Shown here: positions 50,467 through 61,264 of the stretch, in pieces
Position numbering within the stretch: the first letter of the stretch is position 1
How the letters are laid out: the number at the start of each line of letters is the position of its first letter
DNA from: Yersinia proxima
Lineage (GTDB): Bacteria; Pseudomonadota; Gammaproteobacteria; Enterobacterales; Enterobacteriaceae
Assembly (NCBI RefSeq): GCF_902170785.1
Contig: NZ_CABHYG010000017.1
Span: forward strand, 434,001 to 498,000
Direction of reading: 5' to 3'
Length of the DNA: 64,000 nucleotides
Notes under the pieces: model-generated
The model's database searches: none
Seen by the model: only the letters and a program-made list of their open reading frames with translations
What the model was told of the DNA's origin: nothing
Position numbers and translations under genes: made by a program

Positions 50467-51516
50467 TTATCCGCGCTTATTAGATCCACGACGCCCGGTA
50501 GCGGCTGCCGGAGCTGCGTTACCTACGTTTTGGCGGGTAGAACCTTTACGGGCTGAGCCTTGACGTCCAGCAACCTGGCGGCCAGCAACTTCAGTATGGC
50601 GTTTAACCGCACGACGAATTTGATTAGCTTTGACCCGACGTCGGTCTTTCTCAACTGGCAATTTGCTGACAGTTTCAGAATCCAACTCCACGAGTTCACG
50701 CAAGTAATTGGTCGCTTTCAGATCTAATTCAGTCCAACCGCCACGAGGTAAACCTTTTGGCAGATTGATATCACCATAACGAACACGAATCAGACGGCTA
50801 ACCTGTACACCGACAGCTTCCCACAAGCGGCGAACTTCGCGGTTGCGCCCTTCGGTTAACGTGACGTTATACCACTGGTTAATCCCTTCCCCGCCCTGGA
50901 AACTAATGGTGCGGAATGCCGCTGGACCATCTTCCAGTTGAACACCGCGGCTCAGTTGTTTGATTTTTTCGTCATCGATTTGACCAAACACACGCACTGC
51001 ATATTCGCGTTCAACTTCACGGCTAGGGTGCATTAAGCGGTTAGCCAATTCACCATCAGTGGTGAACAACAATAGGCCTGAGGTATTGACGTCCAGGCGA
51101 CCTACTGCAACCCAACGCGAACCGCGCAATTTAGGCAAGCGGTCAAATACCGTTGGGCGGCCTTCAGGGTCATTGCGGGTACAGAGTTCGCCTTCCGGCT
51201 TGTAATACGCCAGCACACGGCACACCGCTTCTTCAGATTCTTTAATCGAAAGAAGATGGCCGTCCAGACGAATTTTAGTAGCCTGAGTCACCTCAACACG
51301 ATCACCCAGCTTTGATATTTTACCATCAACGCTGACACGACCCTGTTGAATGATGGCTTCGATTTCCCGACGAGAGCCATGACCTGCTCGTGCCAAGATT
51401 TTCTGTAATTTTTCACCCACAACTTTTGTTTTTTCATCCACAATTTTATCGCCCTGTGGTTTAGGGCTTTGTGGCTTTGAGTTTGGTAACTTTTGGTCTT
51501 CTGACTTCTCGCTCAT
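50467..51516 (-). CDS. rluB: 23S rRNA pseudouridine synthase B
   Basis: A 349-residue enzyme that makes pseudouridine 2605 in 23S rRNA. S4 domain at about 35-95 ([17 protein letters not shown]), catalytic Asp in [23 protein letters not shown], and [15 protein letters not shown]. It is longer than E. coli RluB (291) through a 33-residue charged N-terminal extension and a low-complexity basic C-terminal tail containing the repeat VAGRQ. AGG is at fair spacing before the ATG. Confidence 0.95.
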   Translation of the reverse strand: MSEKSEDQKLPNSKPQSPKPQGDKIVDEKTKVVGEKLQKILARAGHGSRREIEAIIQQGRVSVDGKISKLGDRVEVTQATKIRLDGHLLSIKESEEAVCRVLAYYKPEGELCTRNDPEGRPTVFDRLPKLRGSRWVAVGRLDVNTSGLLLFTTDGELANRLMHPSREVEREYAVRVFGQIDDEKIKQLSRGVQLEDGPAAFRTISFQGGEGINQWYNVTLTEGRNREVRRLWEAVGVQVSRLIRVRYGDINLPKGLPRGGWTELDLKATNYLRELVELDSETVSKLPVEKDRRRVKANQIRRAVKRHTEVAGRQVAGRQGSARKGSTRQNVGNAAPAAATGRRGSNKRG

Positions 51517-51755
51517 TGAGCAACCTCTAATGTCGCCTTCACAGGCGTCGTGTTATATATTGTAATCAATAAGTTAAGCTCACAATCAAGCAGAACTCAC
51601 TGATTGTAATACATTTTAGAACACAGCGTGGCGCGCAGAAAGTGACGCAAACGCTTCAACACGCTGGTTCGTGACCGGACATATTACACTATTTTCACAG
51701 TCAGGGACTCAAAAAGACTCGGATGTCACTAACAATGGCTTATCGCCCGTTCCAC

Positions 51756-52376
51756 TTAGCGGAATGGCGTTGCATCCCCTGCACCTTCGCGGATAACTTC
51801 CGGTGAAGAATCAGTCAGGTCAATAACCGTAGTTGGCTGTTGGCCCAGCGAACCGCCGTGAATAATTAAGTCCACTTGCTTGCCCAAGTGCTCTTTGATC
51901 TCTTCCGGGTCCGACTCCGCAAAATCATTACCAGGCAGCATCAATGTGGTCGACATCAGCGGCTCGCCTAATACGTCCAGTAACGCCAGCGCAATAGGAT
52001 TGGACGGCACACGCAAGCCAATTGTTTTGCGTTTGTCATTCATCAAACGCCGCGGCACTTCTTTTGTCGCTTTCAATATAAAGGTGTAGTTGCCGGGAGT
52101 GTTGTTCTTGATAAGCCGAAACGCCGAGTTATCAACATAGGCGTAAGTTGACAGCTCCGATAAATCACGACAAACCAAGGTAAAGTTATGGTTACCATCC
52201 AACTGGCGAATACGACAAATACGTTCCATTGCAGCTTTATCTTCTAAGCGGCAGCCAAGGGCATAACCCGAATCTGTCGGATAAACAACCACCCCTCCCT
52301 TACGTAAAACATCCACACTTTGGTTGATTAACCGTGGCTGAGGGTTTTCTGGGTGAATATAGAAAAATTGACTCAT
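51756..52376 (-). CDS. yciO: YrdC/Sua5-family protein YciO
   Basis: A 206-residue protein of the TsaC/YrdC fold. KGGVVVYPTDSGYALGC, the KRKTIGLRVPS block and STTLMLPGNDF match YciO. The family makes threonylcarbamoyl-AMP, though YciO itself does not replace TsaC in E. coli and its role is unsettled. It follows rnm by 28 bases on the same strand. Confidence 0.94.
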   Translation of the reverse strand: MSQFFYIHPENPQPRLINQSVDVLRKGGVVVYPTDSGYALGCRLEDKAAMERICRIRQLDGNHNFTLVCRDLSELSTYAYVDNSAFRLIKNNTPGNYTFILKATKEVPRRLMNDKRKTIGLRVPSNPIALALLDVLGEPLMSTTLMLPGNDFAESDPEEIKEHLGKQVDLIIHGGSLGQQPTTVIDLTDSSPEVIREGAGDATPFR

Positions 52377-52404
52377 GACTCTACCTAATCATTAAATGTA
52401 TGAA

Positions 52405-53337
52405 TTAGCTGGACTGACTCTCTATCGGCCAATCACGCCATACCGGTTCCACCCCAGCGGGCAGCCACAATTTGCGGCCCAACTCAATCCAGGAACAAGG
52501 TTGATGGAAATCAGACCCCTGGGATGCAAGTAAATTATAGTCACGCGCATACTGAGCAAGTTGTGCCCGCTCAAAGGGAGCCTGCTGGCACTGGGCAACT
52601 TCCATGGCATCACCACCATGCTCAGCGAAATGTGCTAATAACCGCTTCAGCCATTTCGCCGTTAAATCATAACGCCCAGGGTGCGCCAGCACAGCTTGTC
52701 CGCCTGATTGCTGAATAGCATCAATAGCTTGTTCTATTGTACACCATTGAGCGGGAACATAACCGGTCTTGCCTTTAGCCAAATACTTTTTGAAAACCTG
52801 GCCGACGTTACTGGCTAGCCCTAACTCCACCAGATAACGGGCAAAATGGCCTCGCGTCACCTGGCCGCCTTCTGCCAACCGATTAGCCCCTTCCCAGGCA
52901 TCAGGAATACGCGCTTTCGCCAACCGGGCACTGATTTCTTGCGCCCGGCTATAACGATGTTCGGACTGTTGGCTTAATAACTGGCAGATGCTGGGGTGTT
53001 GGATATCCATGCCCAATCCCACAATATGGATTTCATGGTTTTCCCATAATGTGGAAATCTCGACACCGGGAATAAGCCGGATTGGCAGTTGCTGCTGCTC
53101 AATAGTCGCGGCGGCTTCTGCTAGCCCTGCGGTGGTATCGTGATCGGTAATCGCCAACACACCTACGCGCATTTGCGCCGCCCTGATCACCAACGCCGCG
53201 GGGCTCAGTGAGCCGTCCGATGCGGTGGTATGACTATGTAAGTCATAGAGAGTAAAGGCCGTTGATGTAACAACATCAGTTAAATCAGCCGTATTAGGTG
53301 AGGTGGCGTTATCAGACAAAACGGGTTTAGTAGACAA
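52405..53337 (-). CDS. rnm: PHP-domain 5'-3' exoribonuclease/phosphatase RNase AM
   Basis: A 310-residue PHP-family metalloenzyme (YciV), which in E. coli matures the 5' ends of rRNAs and trims short oligonucleotides. Metal ligands are visible in YDLHSHTTASDG, AITDHDTTAG, GVEIST and the C-terminal SQGSDFHQP. No in-frame ATG precedes the domain, so a TTG start at 53337 is most likely; a TTG six codons later is possible. It diverges from the trp operon, as in E. coli. Confidence 0.93.
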   Translation of the reverse strand: MSTKPVLSDNATSPNTADLTDVVTSTAFTLYDLHSHTTASDGSLSPAALVIRAAQMRVGVLAITDHDTTAGLAEAAATIEQQQLPIRLIPGVEISTLWENHEIHIVGLGMDIQHPSICQLLSQQSEHRYSRAQEISARLAKARIPDAWEGANRLAEGGQVTRGHFARYLVELGLASNVGQVFKKYLAKGKTGYVPAQWCTIEQAIDAIQQSGGQAVLAHPGRYDLTAKWLKRLLAHFAEHGGDAMEVAQCQQAPFERAQLAQYARDYNLLASQGSDFHQPCSWIELGRKLWLPAGVEPVWRDWPIESQSS

Positions 53338-53475
53338 AATAAAAGTCCGGAAAAAGCGTGGCTAACTATCATACTCGCTAATGTGACATTAACGTTAATC
53401 AATCTTATTTGGCATCCAACTCATTCTGGCAAATGTCACAGGCAAAAGTGTTTATGAAAAACAATTATTCAGGGG

Positions 53476-53504
53476 TTGACATTTATCCCGCGAACCAGTT
53501 AACT
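53476..53504 (+). promoter_or_regulatory. trp operon promoter
   Basis: TTGACA (53476-53481) and TTAACT (53499-53504) are spaced by 17 bases, as in the E. coli trp promoter. Confidence 0.92.
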
Positions 53505-53514
53505 AGTACACAAG
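53491..53514 (+). promoter_or_regulatory. TrpR operator
   Basis: The sequence CGAACCAGTTAACTAGTACA then CAAG differs from the E. coli trp operator at only two positions and has the CTAG/GTTAAC core palindrome. It overlaps the -10 box, so TrpR with bound tryptophan would block polymerase. Confidence 0.9.
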
Positions 53515-53605
53515 TTCACGAGATACCAAGATGCGGCTCAGGAACACCGGGCAACACCCGTTTATTAAGTAAAACAATGAAAGCAATCATAGAGAGTGAC
53601 TGATA

Positions 53606-53668
53606 ATGAAAACTTCCCTGATTTCCTTACTGCGTTGGTGGCACATCTCCCTCTCTCGGGCGGTGTAA
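53606..53668 (+). CDS. trpL: trp operon leader peptide
   Basis: A 20-residue peptide, MKTSLISLLRWWHISLSRAV, with two adjacent Trp codons at 11-12. Ribosome stalling there when charged tRNA-Trp is scarce would favour the antiterminator and let transcription reach trpE. AGAG is upstream of the ATG. Confidence 0.93.
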   Translation: MKTSLISLLRWWHISLSRAV

Positions 53669-53705
53669 TCGCGCATATCAGTCATCAGACAGTGCAGATT
53701 GCTTC

Positions 53706-53730
53706 AGCCCGCTAATAGCGGGCTTTTTTA
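53706..53730 (+). terminator. trp attenuator
   Basis: AGCCCGC-TAATA-GCGGGCT followed by six or more T residues, 38 bases after trpL and 44 before trpE. This is the 3:4 terminator hairpin of the attenuation system. Confidence 0.92.
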
Positions 53731-53773
53731 TGGACAGATTTCGGCGTATACCTTTTTTCAGGAACAATAAACA

Positions 53774-55336
53774 ATGCAAACCTCGCGCCCCACTTTACAG
53801 TTACTGACCACCACGGCGTGTTACCGTGATGACCCAACCGCACTGTTTCATCAGCTCTGCGGCGCGCGGCCTGCAACATTGCTGCTGGAGTCAGCGGAAG
53901 TGACCAGCAAGCAGAACCTGAAAAGTCTGCTCATTATCGATAGTGCGCTGCGTATTACAGCACTAGAGCAGAAAGTCACAATTGAAGCACTGACACGCAA
54001 TGGTGCGGCTTTATTACCATTGCTGGACGCAGCCTTGCCAGCGCAAGTTGAGATTCAAGTCCGTCCTAATGGCCGTGAATTAACATTCCCCGTGATTACT
54101 GATGTGCAAGATGAAGACTCCCGCTTACAGGCGTTATCCGTTTTCGATGCTTTGCGTCTGTTGCTGAAACTGGTCGATGCCCCGCAGACAGAGCGAGAAG
54201 CGATGTTTTTGGGTGGTTTGTTTGCCTACGACTTGGTCGCCGGTTTTGAAAACTTGCCGCAGTTACGCCAAGACCAACGTTGTCCGGACTTCTGCTTCTA
54301 TTTAGCTGAAACCTTGTTGGTGTTAGATCATCAACACCGCTCAACAACATTACAAGCCAGCCTGTTCACCCCGGATAATAGCGAGCACCAGCGCTTGACG
54401 GCTCGGTTAGAACAGCTAGCCCACCAATTGCAACAAGCGCCACAGGCCATTCCTGCCAAGTCAGTACCAGAGATGACGTTACAGTGTAACCAATCAGATG
54501 CAGAATACGGTGCCGTTGTCAGCGAGTTACAGCAGGCAATCCGCGAGGGTGAGATTTTCCAGGTCGTCCCTTCTCGCCGGTTCTCACTGCCTTGCCCGTC
54601 GCCACTGGCGGCGTATCAAACACTGAAAGACAGCAATCCAAGCCCGTATATGTTTTTCATGCAGGATAACGAATTCTCTTTGTTCGGTGCCTCACCTGAA
54701 AGCGCACTGAAATATGATGCGACCAATCGTCAAATTGAAATTTACCCGATTGCCGGGACTCGCCCACGCGGCCGCCGCGCTAATGGAGAACTGGACCGCG
54801 ATTTGGACAGTCGCATTGAACTGGAAATGCGTACCGACCATAAAGAATTGGCGGAACACTTGATGCTGGTGGATTTGGCCCGTAATGACCTGGCGCGTAT
54901 CTGTGAACCGGGTAGCCGTTATGTGGCTGATTTAACCAAAGTCGACCGTTATTCCTTTGTGATGCATCTGGTTTCTCGCGTAGTGGGCACCTTGCGCCAC
55001 GATTTGGATGTGCTGCATGCCTATCAGGCCTGCATGAACATGGGGACATTAAGCGGTGCACCAAAAGTTCGGGCGATGCAATTAATCGCCGCCAGTGAGG
55101 GCGCGCGTCGCGGCAGTTACGGCGGTGCTGTCGGCTATTTTACCGCTCATGGTGATTTGGATACCTGCATTGTTATTCGCTCGGCTTATGTCGAGGACGG
55201 TATCGCCACAGTACAAGCCGGTGCCGGTGTGGTGCTGGATTCAATTCCACAGTCGGAAGCCGATGAAACCCGCAATAAAGCCCGCGCGGTGTTACGCGCT
55301 ATCGCCACCGCACACCACGCCAGGGAGGTGTTCTAA
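53774..55336 (+). CDS. trpE: Anthranilate synthase component I
   Basis: A 520-residue enzyme that, with TrpG, converts chorismate to anthranilate. The chorismate-binding domain shows [21 protein letters not shown], the [20 protein letters not shown]-type segment and [13 protein letters not shown]. The tryptophan feedback motif LLESAE is near residue 37. AGGA is ten bases before the ATG. Stop overlaps trpG by one base. Confidence 0.98.
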   Translation: MQTSRPTLQLLTTTACYRDDPTALFHQLCGARPATLLLESAEVTSKQNLKSLLIIDSALRITALEQKVTIEALTRNGAALLPLLDAALPAQVEIQVRPNGRELTFPVITDVQDEDSRLQALSVFDALRLLLKLVDAPQTEREAMFLGGLFAYDLVAGFENLPQLRQDQRCPDFCFYLAETLLVLDHQHRSTTLQASLFTPDNSEHQRLTARLEQLAHQLQQAPQAIPAKSVPEMTLQCNQSDAEYGAVVSELQQAIREGEIFQVVPSRRFSLPCPSPLAAYQTLKDSNPSPYMFFMQDNEFSLFGASPESALKYDATNRQIEIYPIAGTRPRGRRANGELDRDLDSRIELEMRTDHKELAEHLMLVDLARNDLARICEPGSRYVADLTKVDRYSFVMHLVSRVVGTLRHDLDVLHAYQACMNMGTLSGAPKVRAMQLIAASEGARRGSYGGAVGYFTAHGDLDTCIVIRSAYVEDGIATVQAGAGVVLDSIPQSEADETRNKARAVLRAIATAHHAREVF

Positions 55337-55941
55337 TGGAAAATAATCTAATGGCCGACATCTTGCTGCTCGATAATATCGATTCCTTTACCTACAACCT
55401 GGTTGATCAACTGCGCTCCAGTGGCCATCGCGTAGTGATATACCGCAACCAAATTGCGGCTGACACCATTATTGAGCGTTTGCAACAACTTGAAAAACCA
55501 GTGTTGATGCTATCACCCGGCCCCGGCACCCCAGCGCAGGCAGGCTGTATGCCTGAGTTGTTGCAGCGTTTACGCGGCCAGCTACCGATTATCGGCATTT
55601 GCCTCGGCCACCAAGCCATTGTCGAAGCCTATGGCGGCCATGTTGGTCAGGCTGGCGAAATATTACATGGTAAGGCTTCTGCCATTGAACACGACGGACA
55701 CGGCATGTTTGCAGGAATGCCTAATCCTTTACCGGTTGCCCGCTACCACTCATTGGTCGGCAGTAATATCCCAACAGAACTCACTGTTAACGCCCGTTTT
55801 GGCGAGATGGTCATGGCGGTTCGTCATGATGCCCATCGGGTTTGTGGCTACCAATTCCACCCAGAATCGATTTTAACCACCCAGGGTGCTCGTTTGCTGG
55901 AGCAAACCTTAGACTGGGCGCTATCCCCTTCGCGCGTATAA
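55336..55941 (+). CDS. trpG: Anthranilate synthase component II (glutamine amidotransferase)
   Basis: A 201-residue class I amidotransferase supplying ammonia to Trp[15 protein letters not shown] near the start, catalytic Cys in GICLGHQA and the His-Glu pair in YQFHPESI. It is a separate protein here, not fused to TrpD as in E. coli. GGAGG is eight bases before ATG 55336; ATG 55351 (MADILLLDN) aligns with E. coli but lacks its own site. Confidence 0.97.
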   Translation: MENNLMADILLLDNIDSFTYNLVDQLRSSGHRVVIYRNQIAADTIIERLQQLEKPVLMLSPGPGTPAQAGCMPELLQRLRGQLPIIGICLGHQAIVEAYGGHVGQAGEILHGKASAIEHDGHGMFAGMPNPLPVARYHSLVGSNIPTELTVNARFGEMVMAVRHDAHRVCGYQFHPESILTTQGARLLEQTLDWALSPSRV

Positions 55942-56001
55942 CCGCAAGAGTGTTAGCTGTGACTCCAGGCTATTTTGGGATGAAAATTTAAGGAATTGAT
56001 G

Positions 56002-57018
56002 ATGCACAATCTATTACCAAAAGAATTGTTATTAGAAAAACTGTTTCGGGCCGAGTCGATGACTCAGGCAGAAAGCCAACTGCTATTTGCCGCGATTGTC
56101 CGGGGTGAACTGGAAGCCAGCCAATTGGCTGCGGCATTAATCAGCATGAAAGTGCGCGGCGAAACCCCTGCCGAGATTGCCGGCGCAGCACAAGCCTTAT
56201 TAGCTGATGCTCAACCCTTCCCGCGCCCCGATTACTTGTTTGCCGATATTGTCGGCACCGGTGGCGACGGCACCAACAGCATTAACATTTCCACGGCCAG
56301 CGCGTTTGTTGCCGCCAGTTGTGGCGTGAAAGTGGCCAAACACGGTAATCGCAGTGTGTCCAGCCGTTCCGGTTCGTCAGACTTGTTGGCCGCCTTTGGC
56401 ATTCGTCTGGACATGAGCGCCGAGCAGTCACGCCTGGCATTGGATGAGTTAGGTGTTTGTTTCCTGTTTGCGCCGCAGTATCACACCGGTTTTCGCCATG
56501 CGATGCCCGTGCGCCAACAACTCAAAACCCGTACTTTGTTTAATGTGTTAGGGCCATTGATTAACCCTGCCCGCCCACCATTGGCGCTGATTGGTGTTTA
56601 TAGCCCTGAATTGGTGTTGCCGATTGCTGAAACGCTTAAAGTGCTGGGTTATCAGCGCGCGGCGGTGGTGCATGGCGGCGGCATGGACGAAGTGGCGATT
56701 CATGCGCCAACTCAGGTCGCGGAGCTGAATAACGGCAGTATCGAAAGCTACGAATTAGCACCGGAAGATTTTGGCTTAAACCGCTTCGAACTTGGCTCGC
56801 TACAGGGCGGCGCACCTGAAGAAAATCGTGACATTTTAGCACGGTTGTTACAAGGTAAGGGTGAGGCAGCGCATGCCGCAGCAGTCGCGGCTAATGTCGC
56901 ATTATTGCTGAAATTGCATGGGCAGGAAAACCTGCGCCATAACGCACAACAAGCATTGGAAATGATTCACAGCGGTCAGCCTTTTGAACGTGTTACCGCT
57001 CTGGCAGCAAGAGGATAA
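56002..57018 (+). CDS. trpD: Anthranilate phosphoribosyltransferase
   Basis: A 338-residue enzyme that joins anthranilate to PRPP. Motifs: GTGGDG near residue 80, [35 protein letters not shown], and [16 protein letters not shown] chose ATG 56002, with AGGA seven bases upstream; TTG 55996 and ATG 55999 are too close to it. It is 60 bases after trpG and separate from it. Confidence 0.97.
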   Translation: MHNLLPKELLLEKLFRAESMTQAESQLLFAAIVRGELEASQLAAALISMKVRGETPAEIAGAAQALLADAQPFPRPDYLFADIVGTGGDGTNSINISTASAFVAASCGVKVAKHGNRSVSSRSGSSDLLAAFGIRLDMSAEQSRLALDELGVCFLFAPQYHTGFRHAMPVRQQLKTRTLFNVLGPLINPARPPLALIGVYSPELVLPIAETLKVLGYQRAAVVHGGGMDEVAIHAPTQVAELNNGSIESYELAPEDFGLNRFELGSLQGGAPEENRDILARLLQGKGEAAHAAAVAANVALLLKLHGQENLRHNAQQALEMIHSGQPFERVTALAARG

Positions 57019-57021
57019 ATC

Positions 57022-58383
57022 ATGCAGGAAACCGTACTTCACCAAATAGTGCGCGATAAGGAAATCTGGGTTGCCGCGCGGAAATTACAACAGCCTCTGG
57101 CCAGTTTCCAAAATGACATTACCTTGAGTCAGCGCGACTTTTATCAGGCGCTACAGGGCAATAACACGGTGTTTATTCTGGAGTGCAAGAAAGCATCGCC
57201 GTCCAAAGGCGTTATTCGCGATAATTTTAATCCAGCAGAGATTGCTGCTGTTTATAAGAATTATGCCTCGGCTATCTCGGTACTGACGGATGAAAAATAC
57301 TTCCAGGGCAATTTTGACTTTTTGCCACAAGTCAGCGCGGCGGTAACTCAACCGGTATTGTGTAAAGATTTTATTATTGATGCCTACCAAATTCAGCTGG
57401 CGCGTTTTTATCAGGCTGACGCTATTTTGCTGATGCTATCTGTGCTTGATGATGAGACTTACCGCCAACTGGCCGCCGTGGCTCATAGTCTGAACATGGG
57501 GGTATTAACCGAGGCAAGCAATGCCGAGGAGCTGGATCGCGCGATTGCATTAGAGGCAAAAGTCGTTGGTATCAATAACCGTGACTTACGTGATTTGTCT
57601 ATCGACCTTAATCGCACCCGCGAGCTGGCACCGCGCCTGCCCAAGGGCGTGACGGTTATCAGCGAATCAGGTATCAATAACTACCGGCAGGTGCGCGAAC
57701 TCAGCCATTTTGCCAACGGGTTCCTCATTGGCAGCGCATTGATGTCTGAGACAGACCTGAATGCTGCGGTGCGCCGCGTGCTATTGGGTGAAAATAAGGT
57801 ATGCGGTCTGACCCGCGCCCAAGATGCCGCTGCCGCTTACCAGGCCGGAGCAGTCTATGGTGGTTTGATTTTCGTCGGTAACTCACCACGCTATGTGGAT
57901 ATTGCGCAAGCCCGCACCGTTATCAGTGGCGCGCCGCTGAAGTATGTTGGCGTCTTCCGTGATGCAAAAGTCGAAACCATACAACAAACTGCTGAACGGC
58001 TGTCGTTAAGCGCCGTGCAATTACATGGGCATGAAGATCAAAGCTATATCAACCAACTGCGTGAAGTATTGCCTGCCAGTTGCCAGATTTGGAAAGCACT
58101 GAGTGTCACTGACGCAGTGCCAGCTCGTCACTTACAGCATGTCGAACGCTATGTTTTGGATAATGGCAACGGCGGCACCGGCCAGAGTTTTGACTGGTCA
58201 TTATTAACCGGTCAACCATTGGATAATGTCCTGCTGGCGGGGGGGCTTGGGGCTGATAACTGTAGTGCTGCGGCCCAACTGGGTTGCGCTGGTTTGGATC
58301 TCAATTCCGGTGTCGAAAGCGCCCCCGGAGTGAAAGATCCCCAAAAGATTGCCGCCGTATTCCAAACATTACGCACCTATTAA
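57022..58383 (+). CDS. trpC: Indole-3-glycerol-phosphate synthase / phosphoribosylanthranilate isomerase
   Basis: A 453-residue bifunctional enzyme (TrpC-TrpF fusion). The N-terminal IGPS barrel has FILECKKASPSKG, LCKDFIIDAYQI and SESGINNY; the C-terminal PRAI barrel begins about residue 257 with KVCGLTRAQDA and ends LLAGGLGADNC, DLNSGVESAPG. It follows trpD by three bases. The next gene is 183 bases away because of an ERIC insertion. Confidence 0.98.
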   Translation: MQETVLHQIVRDKEIWVAARKLQQPLASFQNDITLSQRDFYQALQGNNTVFILECKKASPSKGVIRDNFNPAEIAAVYKNYASAISVLTDEKYFQGNFDFLPQVSAAVTQPVLCKDFIIDAYQIQLARFYQADAILLMLSVLDDETYRQLAAVAHSLNMGVLTEASNAEELDRAIALEAKVVGINNRDLRDLSIDLNRTRELAPRLPKGVTVISESGINNYRQVRELSHFANGFLIGSALMSETDLNAAVRRVLLGENKVCGLTRAQDAAAAYQAGAVYGGLIFVGNSPRYVDIAQARTVISGAPLKYVGVFRDAKVETIQQTAERLSLSAVQLHGHEDQSYINQLREVLPASCQIWKALSVTDAVPARHLQHVERYVLDNGNGGTGQSFDWSLLTGQPLDNVLLAGGLGADNCSAAAQLGCAGLDLNSGVESAPGVKDPQKIAAVFQTLRTY

Positions 58384-58408
58384 ATCATAAACACATTTGA
58401 GTTAACCC

Positions 58409-58553
58409 TATACCCAATAGATTTCAAGATGCAGGAAGGCGGCAAGCAAGATAATCCCGATGAGTCTATTTATTTTAAGGTCAACGACCAGTAAGTGATT
58501 CGGGTTAGCGAGTGCAGCCAACACACCTGCAGTTTGAAAGATGACGGGTATAT
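58409..58553. repeat. ERIC element inside the trp operon, with enlarged centre
   Basis: The outer parts are typical (TATACCCAATAGATTTCAAG; GATGCAGGAAGGCGGCAAGC; GTGCAGCCAACACACCTGCA; ATGACGGGTATA), but the centre has about 17 extra bases (TCTATTTATTTTAAGGTC then AACGACCAGTA) in place of the usual short loop between CCCGATGAG and AGTGATTCGGG. It lies between trpC and trpB and must be transcribed with them. The trpB ribosome site (AGGA 58556-58559) begins just after it. Confidence 0.9.
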
Positions 58554-58566
58554 AAAGGACAGAAAA

Positions 58567-59757
58567 ATGACCACATTGAATCCTTACTTTGGCGAGTTCG
58601 GGGGAATGTATGTCCCCCAGATTCTGATGCCAGCATTGAAGCAACTGGAAGAGGCTTTTGTCAGTGCTCAACTGGATCCTGAGTTTCAGGCAGAATTTCA
58701 GGATTTGTTAAAAAACTATGCCGGGCGTCCAACCGCCCTAACCCTGTGTCAAAATCTGACCAAGGGGACTAACACCAAGCTATATCTGAAACGTGAAGAC
58801 CTGTTACACGGTGGCGCGCACAAGACCAATCAGGTTTTAGGTCAGGCTTTACTAGCCAAACGCATGGGTAAAACAGAAATAATTGCTGAAACTGGTGCGG
58901 GTCAACATGGTGTGGCTTCAGCATTAGCCTGTGCCTTACTGGGCTTAAAATGTCGCATCTATATGGGTGCCAAAGACATTGAGCGCCAGTCGCCAAACGT
59001 TTTCCGTATGCGCCTGATGGGGGCTGAAGTTATCCCGGTTCACAGCGGTTCATCAACGCTGAAAGATGCGTGTAATGAAGCCCTGCGTGACTGGTCTGGC
59101 AGCTACGAAACCGCCCACTATATGCTTGGAACTGCCGCAGGCCCACACCCTTACCCCACTATTGTGCGTGAATTCCAGCGTATGATTGGCGAAGAAACTA
59201 AAGCGCAACTGTTGGCCAGAGAAGGCCGCCTGCCCGATGCGGTGCTGGCATGCATCGGCGGTGGTTCTAACGCCATTGGCATGTTTGCTGACTTTATCGA
59301 TGAGCCGGGTGTAGGGCTGATTGGCGTGGAACCGGCTGGGTTGGGTATCGAAACCGGTCAACATGGTGCTCCACTGAAACATGGCAAAGTTGGCATCTAC
59401 TTCGGTATGAAATCACCGATGATGCAAACCAGTGATGGTCAAATTGAAGAATCTTACTCAATTTCTGCCGGTTTAGACTTCCCATCTGTCGGGCCACAAC
59501 ATGCTTATTTGAATAGCATCGGGCGCGCTGATTATGTGTCAGTGACTGATGACGAAGCACTGGATGCGTTTAAAGCGCTGTCATGCAAAGAAGGGATTAT
59601 CCCGGCGTTGGAGTCTTCTCATGCATTGGCCCATGCCCTGAAAATGATTAAAGCAGAGCCGGAAAAAGAACAGATACTGGTGGTGAATCTGTCCGGGCGC
59701 GGTGACAAAGATATTTTCACCGTTCACGATATTCTGAAAGCGCGGGGAGAAATTTAA
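58567..59757 (+). CDS. trpB: Tryptophan synthase beta chain
   Basis: A 396-residue PLP enzyme that condenses indole with serine. PLP-Lys in HGGAHKTNQ (about residue 86), phosphate-cup motif GGGSNAIG and the [18 protein letters not shown] start are conserved. ATG 58567 has AGGA seven bases upstream; the frame stays open into the ERIC element but there is no reason to extend it. trpA overlaps by one base. Confidence 0.98.
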   Translation: MTTLNPYFGEFGGMYVPQILMPALKQLEEAFVSAQLDPEFQAEFQDLLKNYAGRPTALTLCQNLTKGTNTKLYLKREDLLHGGAHKTNQVLGQALLAKRMGKTEIIAETGAGQHGVASALACALLGLKCRIYMGAKDIERQSPNVFRMRLMGAEVIPVHSGSSTLKDACNEALRDWSGSYETAHYMLGTAAGPHPYPTIVREFQRMIGEETKAQLLAREGRLPDAVLACIGGGSNAIGMFADFIDEPGVGLIGVEPAGLGIETGQHGAPLKHGKVGIYFGMKSPMMQTSDGQIEESYSISAGLDFPSVGPQHAYLNSIGRADYVSVTDDEALDAFKALSCKEGIIPALESSHALAHALKMIKAEPEKEQILVVNLSGRGDKDIFTVHDILKARGEI

Positions 59758-60563
59758 TGGAGCGTTATCAACAACTTTTCAAACAGTTGGCTGCCAAAAA
59801 AGAAGGCGCATTTGTTCCTTTCGTACAACTCGGCGACCCAACACCGGCTCTCTCCTTAGAAATTATCGACACCTTGATTGCCGCAGGTGCAGATGCATTG
59901 GAATTGGGCATCCCCTTCTCTGATCCATTGGCTGATGGCCCGACAATTCAAAACGCCGCGCTACGTGCTTTCGCCGCTGGGGTTACCCCTGGCATCTGTT
60001 TTGAGATGCTGGCAGAAATCCGTAAAAAGCACCCAACTATTCCCATTGGGCTGCTGATGTATGCAAATCTGGTATTCCATAACGGGATTGATACTTTCTA
60101 TCAGCGCTGCGCTGATGTCGGTGTCGACTCGGTGCTGATTGCTGATGTGCCGTTTGAAGAGTCACTGCCGTTCCGCACTGCGGCCTTGCGCCACGGAATT
60201 GCGCCAATCTTTATCTGCCCGCCTAATGCCGATGATGATTTATTGCGAGAAATTGCCTCTCATGGTCGTGGCTATACCTACCTACTCTCTCGTGCGGGTG
60301 TGACGGGGGCTGAGAATCACGGACAGCTGCCATTGAATCATTTGATAGATAAACTGCGTGAATACAATGCAGCTCCGGCTCTACAAGGTTTTGGTATCTC
60401 AGAGCCTGAGCAGGTAAAAATCAGTCTGGCGGCAGGGGCAGCTGGTGCCATTTCAGGCTCTGCTATTGTAAAAATCATTGAAAACAATGTCTCACAGCCC
60501 GCAGAGATGCTCGCACAATTGGCTAACTTCGTGACCAATATGAAAGCAGCCACCCGCAGCTAG
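59757..60563 (+). CDS. trpA: Tryptophan synthase alpha chain
   Basis: A 268-residue TIM barrel that releases indole from indole-3-glycerol phosphate and channels it to TrpB. Catalytic Glu and Asp in [17 protein letters not shown] and IADVPFEE; phosphate site GFGISEPEQ and GAISGSAIV. Translationally coupled to trpB (TAATG). Last gene of the operon. Confidence 0.98.
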   Translation: MERYQQLFKQLAAKKEGAFVPFVQLGDPTPALSLEIIDTLIAAGADALELGIPFSDPLADGPTIQNAALRAFAAGVTPGICFEMLAEIRKKHPTIPIGLLMYANLVFHNGIDTFYQRCADVGVDSVLIADVPFEESLPFRTAALRHGIAPIFICPPNADDDLLREIASHGRGYTYLLSRAGVTGAENHGQLPLNHLIDKLREYNAAPALQGFGISEPEQVKISLAAGAAGAISGSAIVKIIENNVSQPAEMLAQLANFVTNMKAATRS

Positions 60564-60572
60564 TTTCCCCAG

Positions 60573-60603
60573 AGCGCCTGATGACACATCAGATTCAGGC
60601 GCT
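60573..60603 (+). terminator. trp operon terminator
   Basis: AGCGCCTGA and TCAGGCGCT form a nine-base stem with a 13-base loop ten bases after trpA, followed by ATCTTCCTTATATT, a moderate T-rich tract. Confidence 0.75.
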
Positions 60604-60811
60604 ATCTTCCTTATATTCAATGCCTTTCTCACCGTCTATCTGCTGAAAATTTGAATTAAAACCATTCATAACTAATACTAATAATGTGTAACACACTAAG
60701 CATTTATTTACATTTAGGATGCTGTGGGTGTCACCGCGCCTTGAGTGAAATATGCGTTAATAGCACGTTGAACTATTGCCCTATCGCATTGATAAACATG
60801 GAGAGTCATTT

Positions 60812-61126
60812 ATGAAGATTTTTAAAACCATTTCAGCTTTATGCGTTGCAATGATTATGGCGATGGCAATATCTGCCTGCGCTCCTACAGCAAAATCGGA
60901 AGGAACCGGTGGTTATATTGATGACACAGTGGTCACCACTAAAGTGAAATCAGCGCTGTTGGGTGAGAAAAATCTGAAATCGACTGAAATCAGTGTTGAA
61001 ACGTTCAAAGGGCGGGTTCAGTTGAGTGGTTTTGTTAGCTCACGTCAGGATGCCAACCGTGCAGTACAGATTACCCGTAGCGTACCTGGGGTGAAATCTG
61101 TTAGTGATCAGATGCTGATCCGCTAA
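60812..61126 (+). CDS. BON-domain lipoprotein
   Basis: A 104-residue protein with a lipoprotein signal (lipobox ISAC at about residue 24) and one BON domain (about 38-104: DDTVVTTKVKSALLGEKNL, VETFKGRVQLSGFVSS, VPGVKSVSDQMLIR). BON domains bind membranes or the cell wall; OsmY is a relative, but this protein is shorter. GGAGAG is six bases before the ATG. A five-codon frame from 60798 ends over the start codon. Confidence 0.85.
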   Translation: MKIFKTISALCVAMIMAMAISACAPTAKSEGTGGYIDDTVVTTKVKSALLGEKNLKSTEISVETFKGRVQLSGFVSSRQDANRAVQITRSVPGVKSVSDQMLIR

Positions 61127-61155
61127 TCACCTGTGGATAAGCACATCTTATAGTC

Positions 61156-61240
61156 CGGAAACTGGCGGGGCGACTGCACCGATGGGCACTCCGACGGCTT
61201 ACGCCGTTACGACCCATTCGGTACATTTCCCCGCCTATTG
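61156..61240 (-). repeat. YPAL-type short palindromic repeat
   Basis: Contains GGCGGGGCGACTGCACCGAT, GGGCACTCCGACGGCTTACG and CCATTCGGTACATTTCCCCG. It is the inverse-orientation relative of 27378-27475 and shares the GGCACTCCGACGGCTTACGC core with 2175-2285. Confidence 0.6.
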
Positions 61241-61264
61241 ATGCTAAAAACGAAAGATATTAGC

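Noticed and set aside
53409-53603. 64-codon frame across the trp promoter
   Set aside because: It overlaps the clear trp promoter and operator and lacks a ribosome site.
55336-57018. trpG and trpD as a broken trpGD fusion gene
   Set aside because: Both are complete, with their own ribosome sites and a 60-base gap; separate genes are the normal state in Yersinia.
58495-58566. Possible 24-residue N-terminal extension of TrpB encoded by the ERIC element
   Set aside because: ATG 58567 has a good ribosome site and matches TrpB starts; the open frame through the repeat is coincidental.
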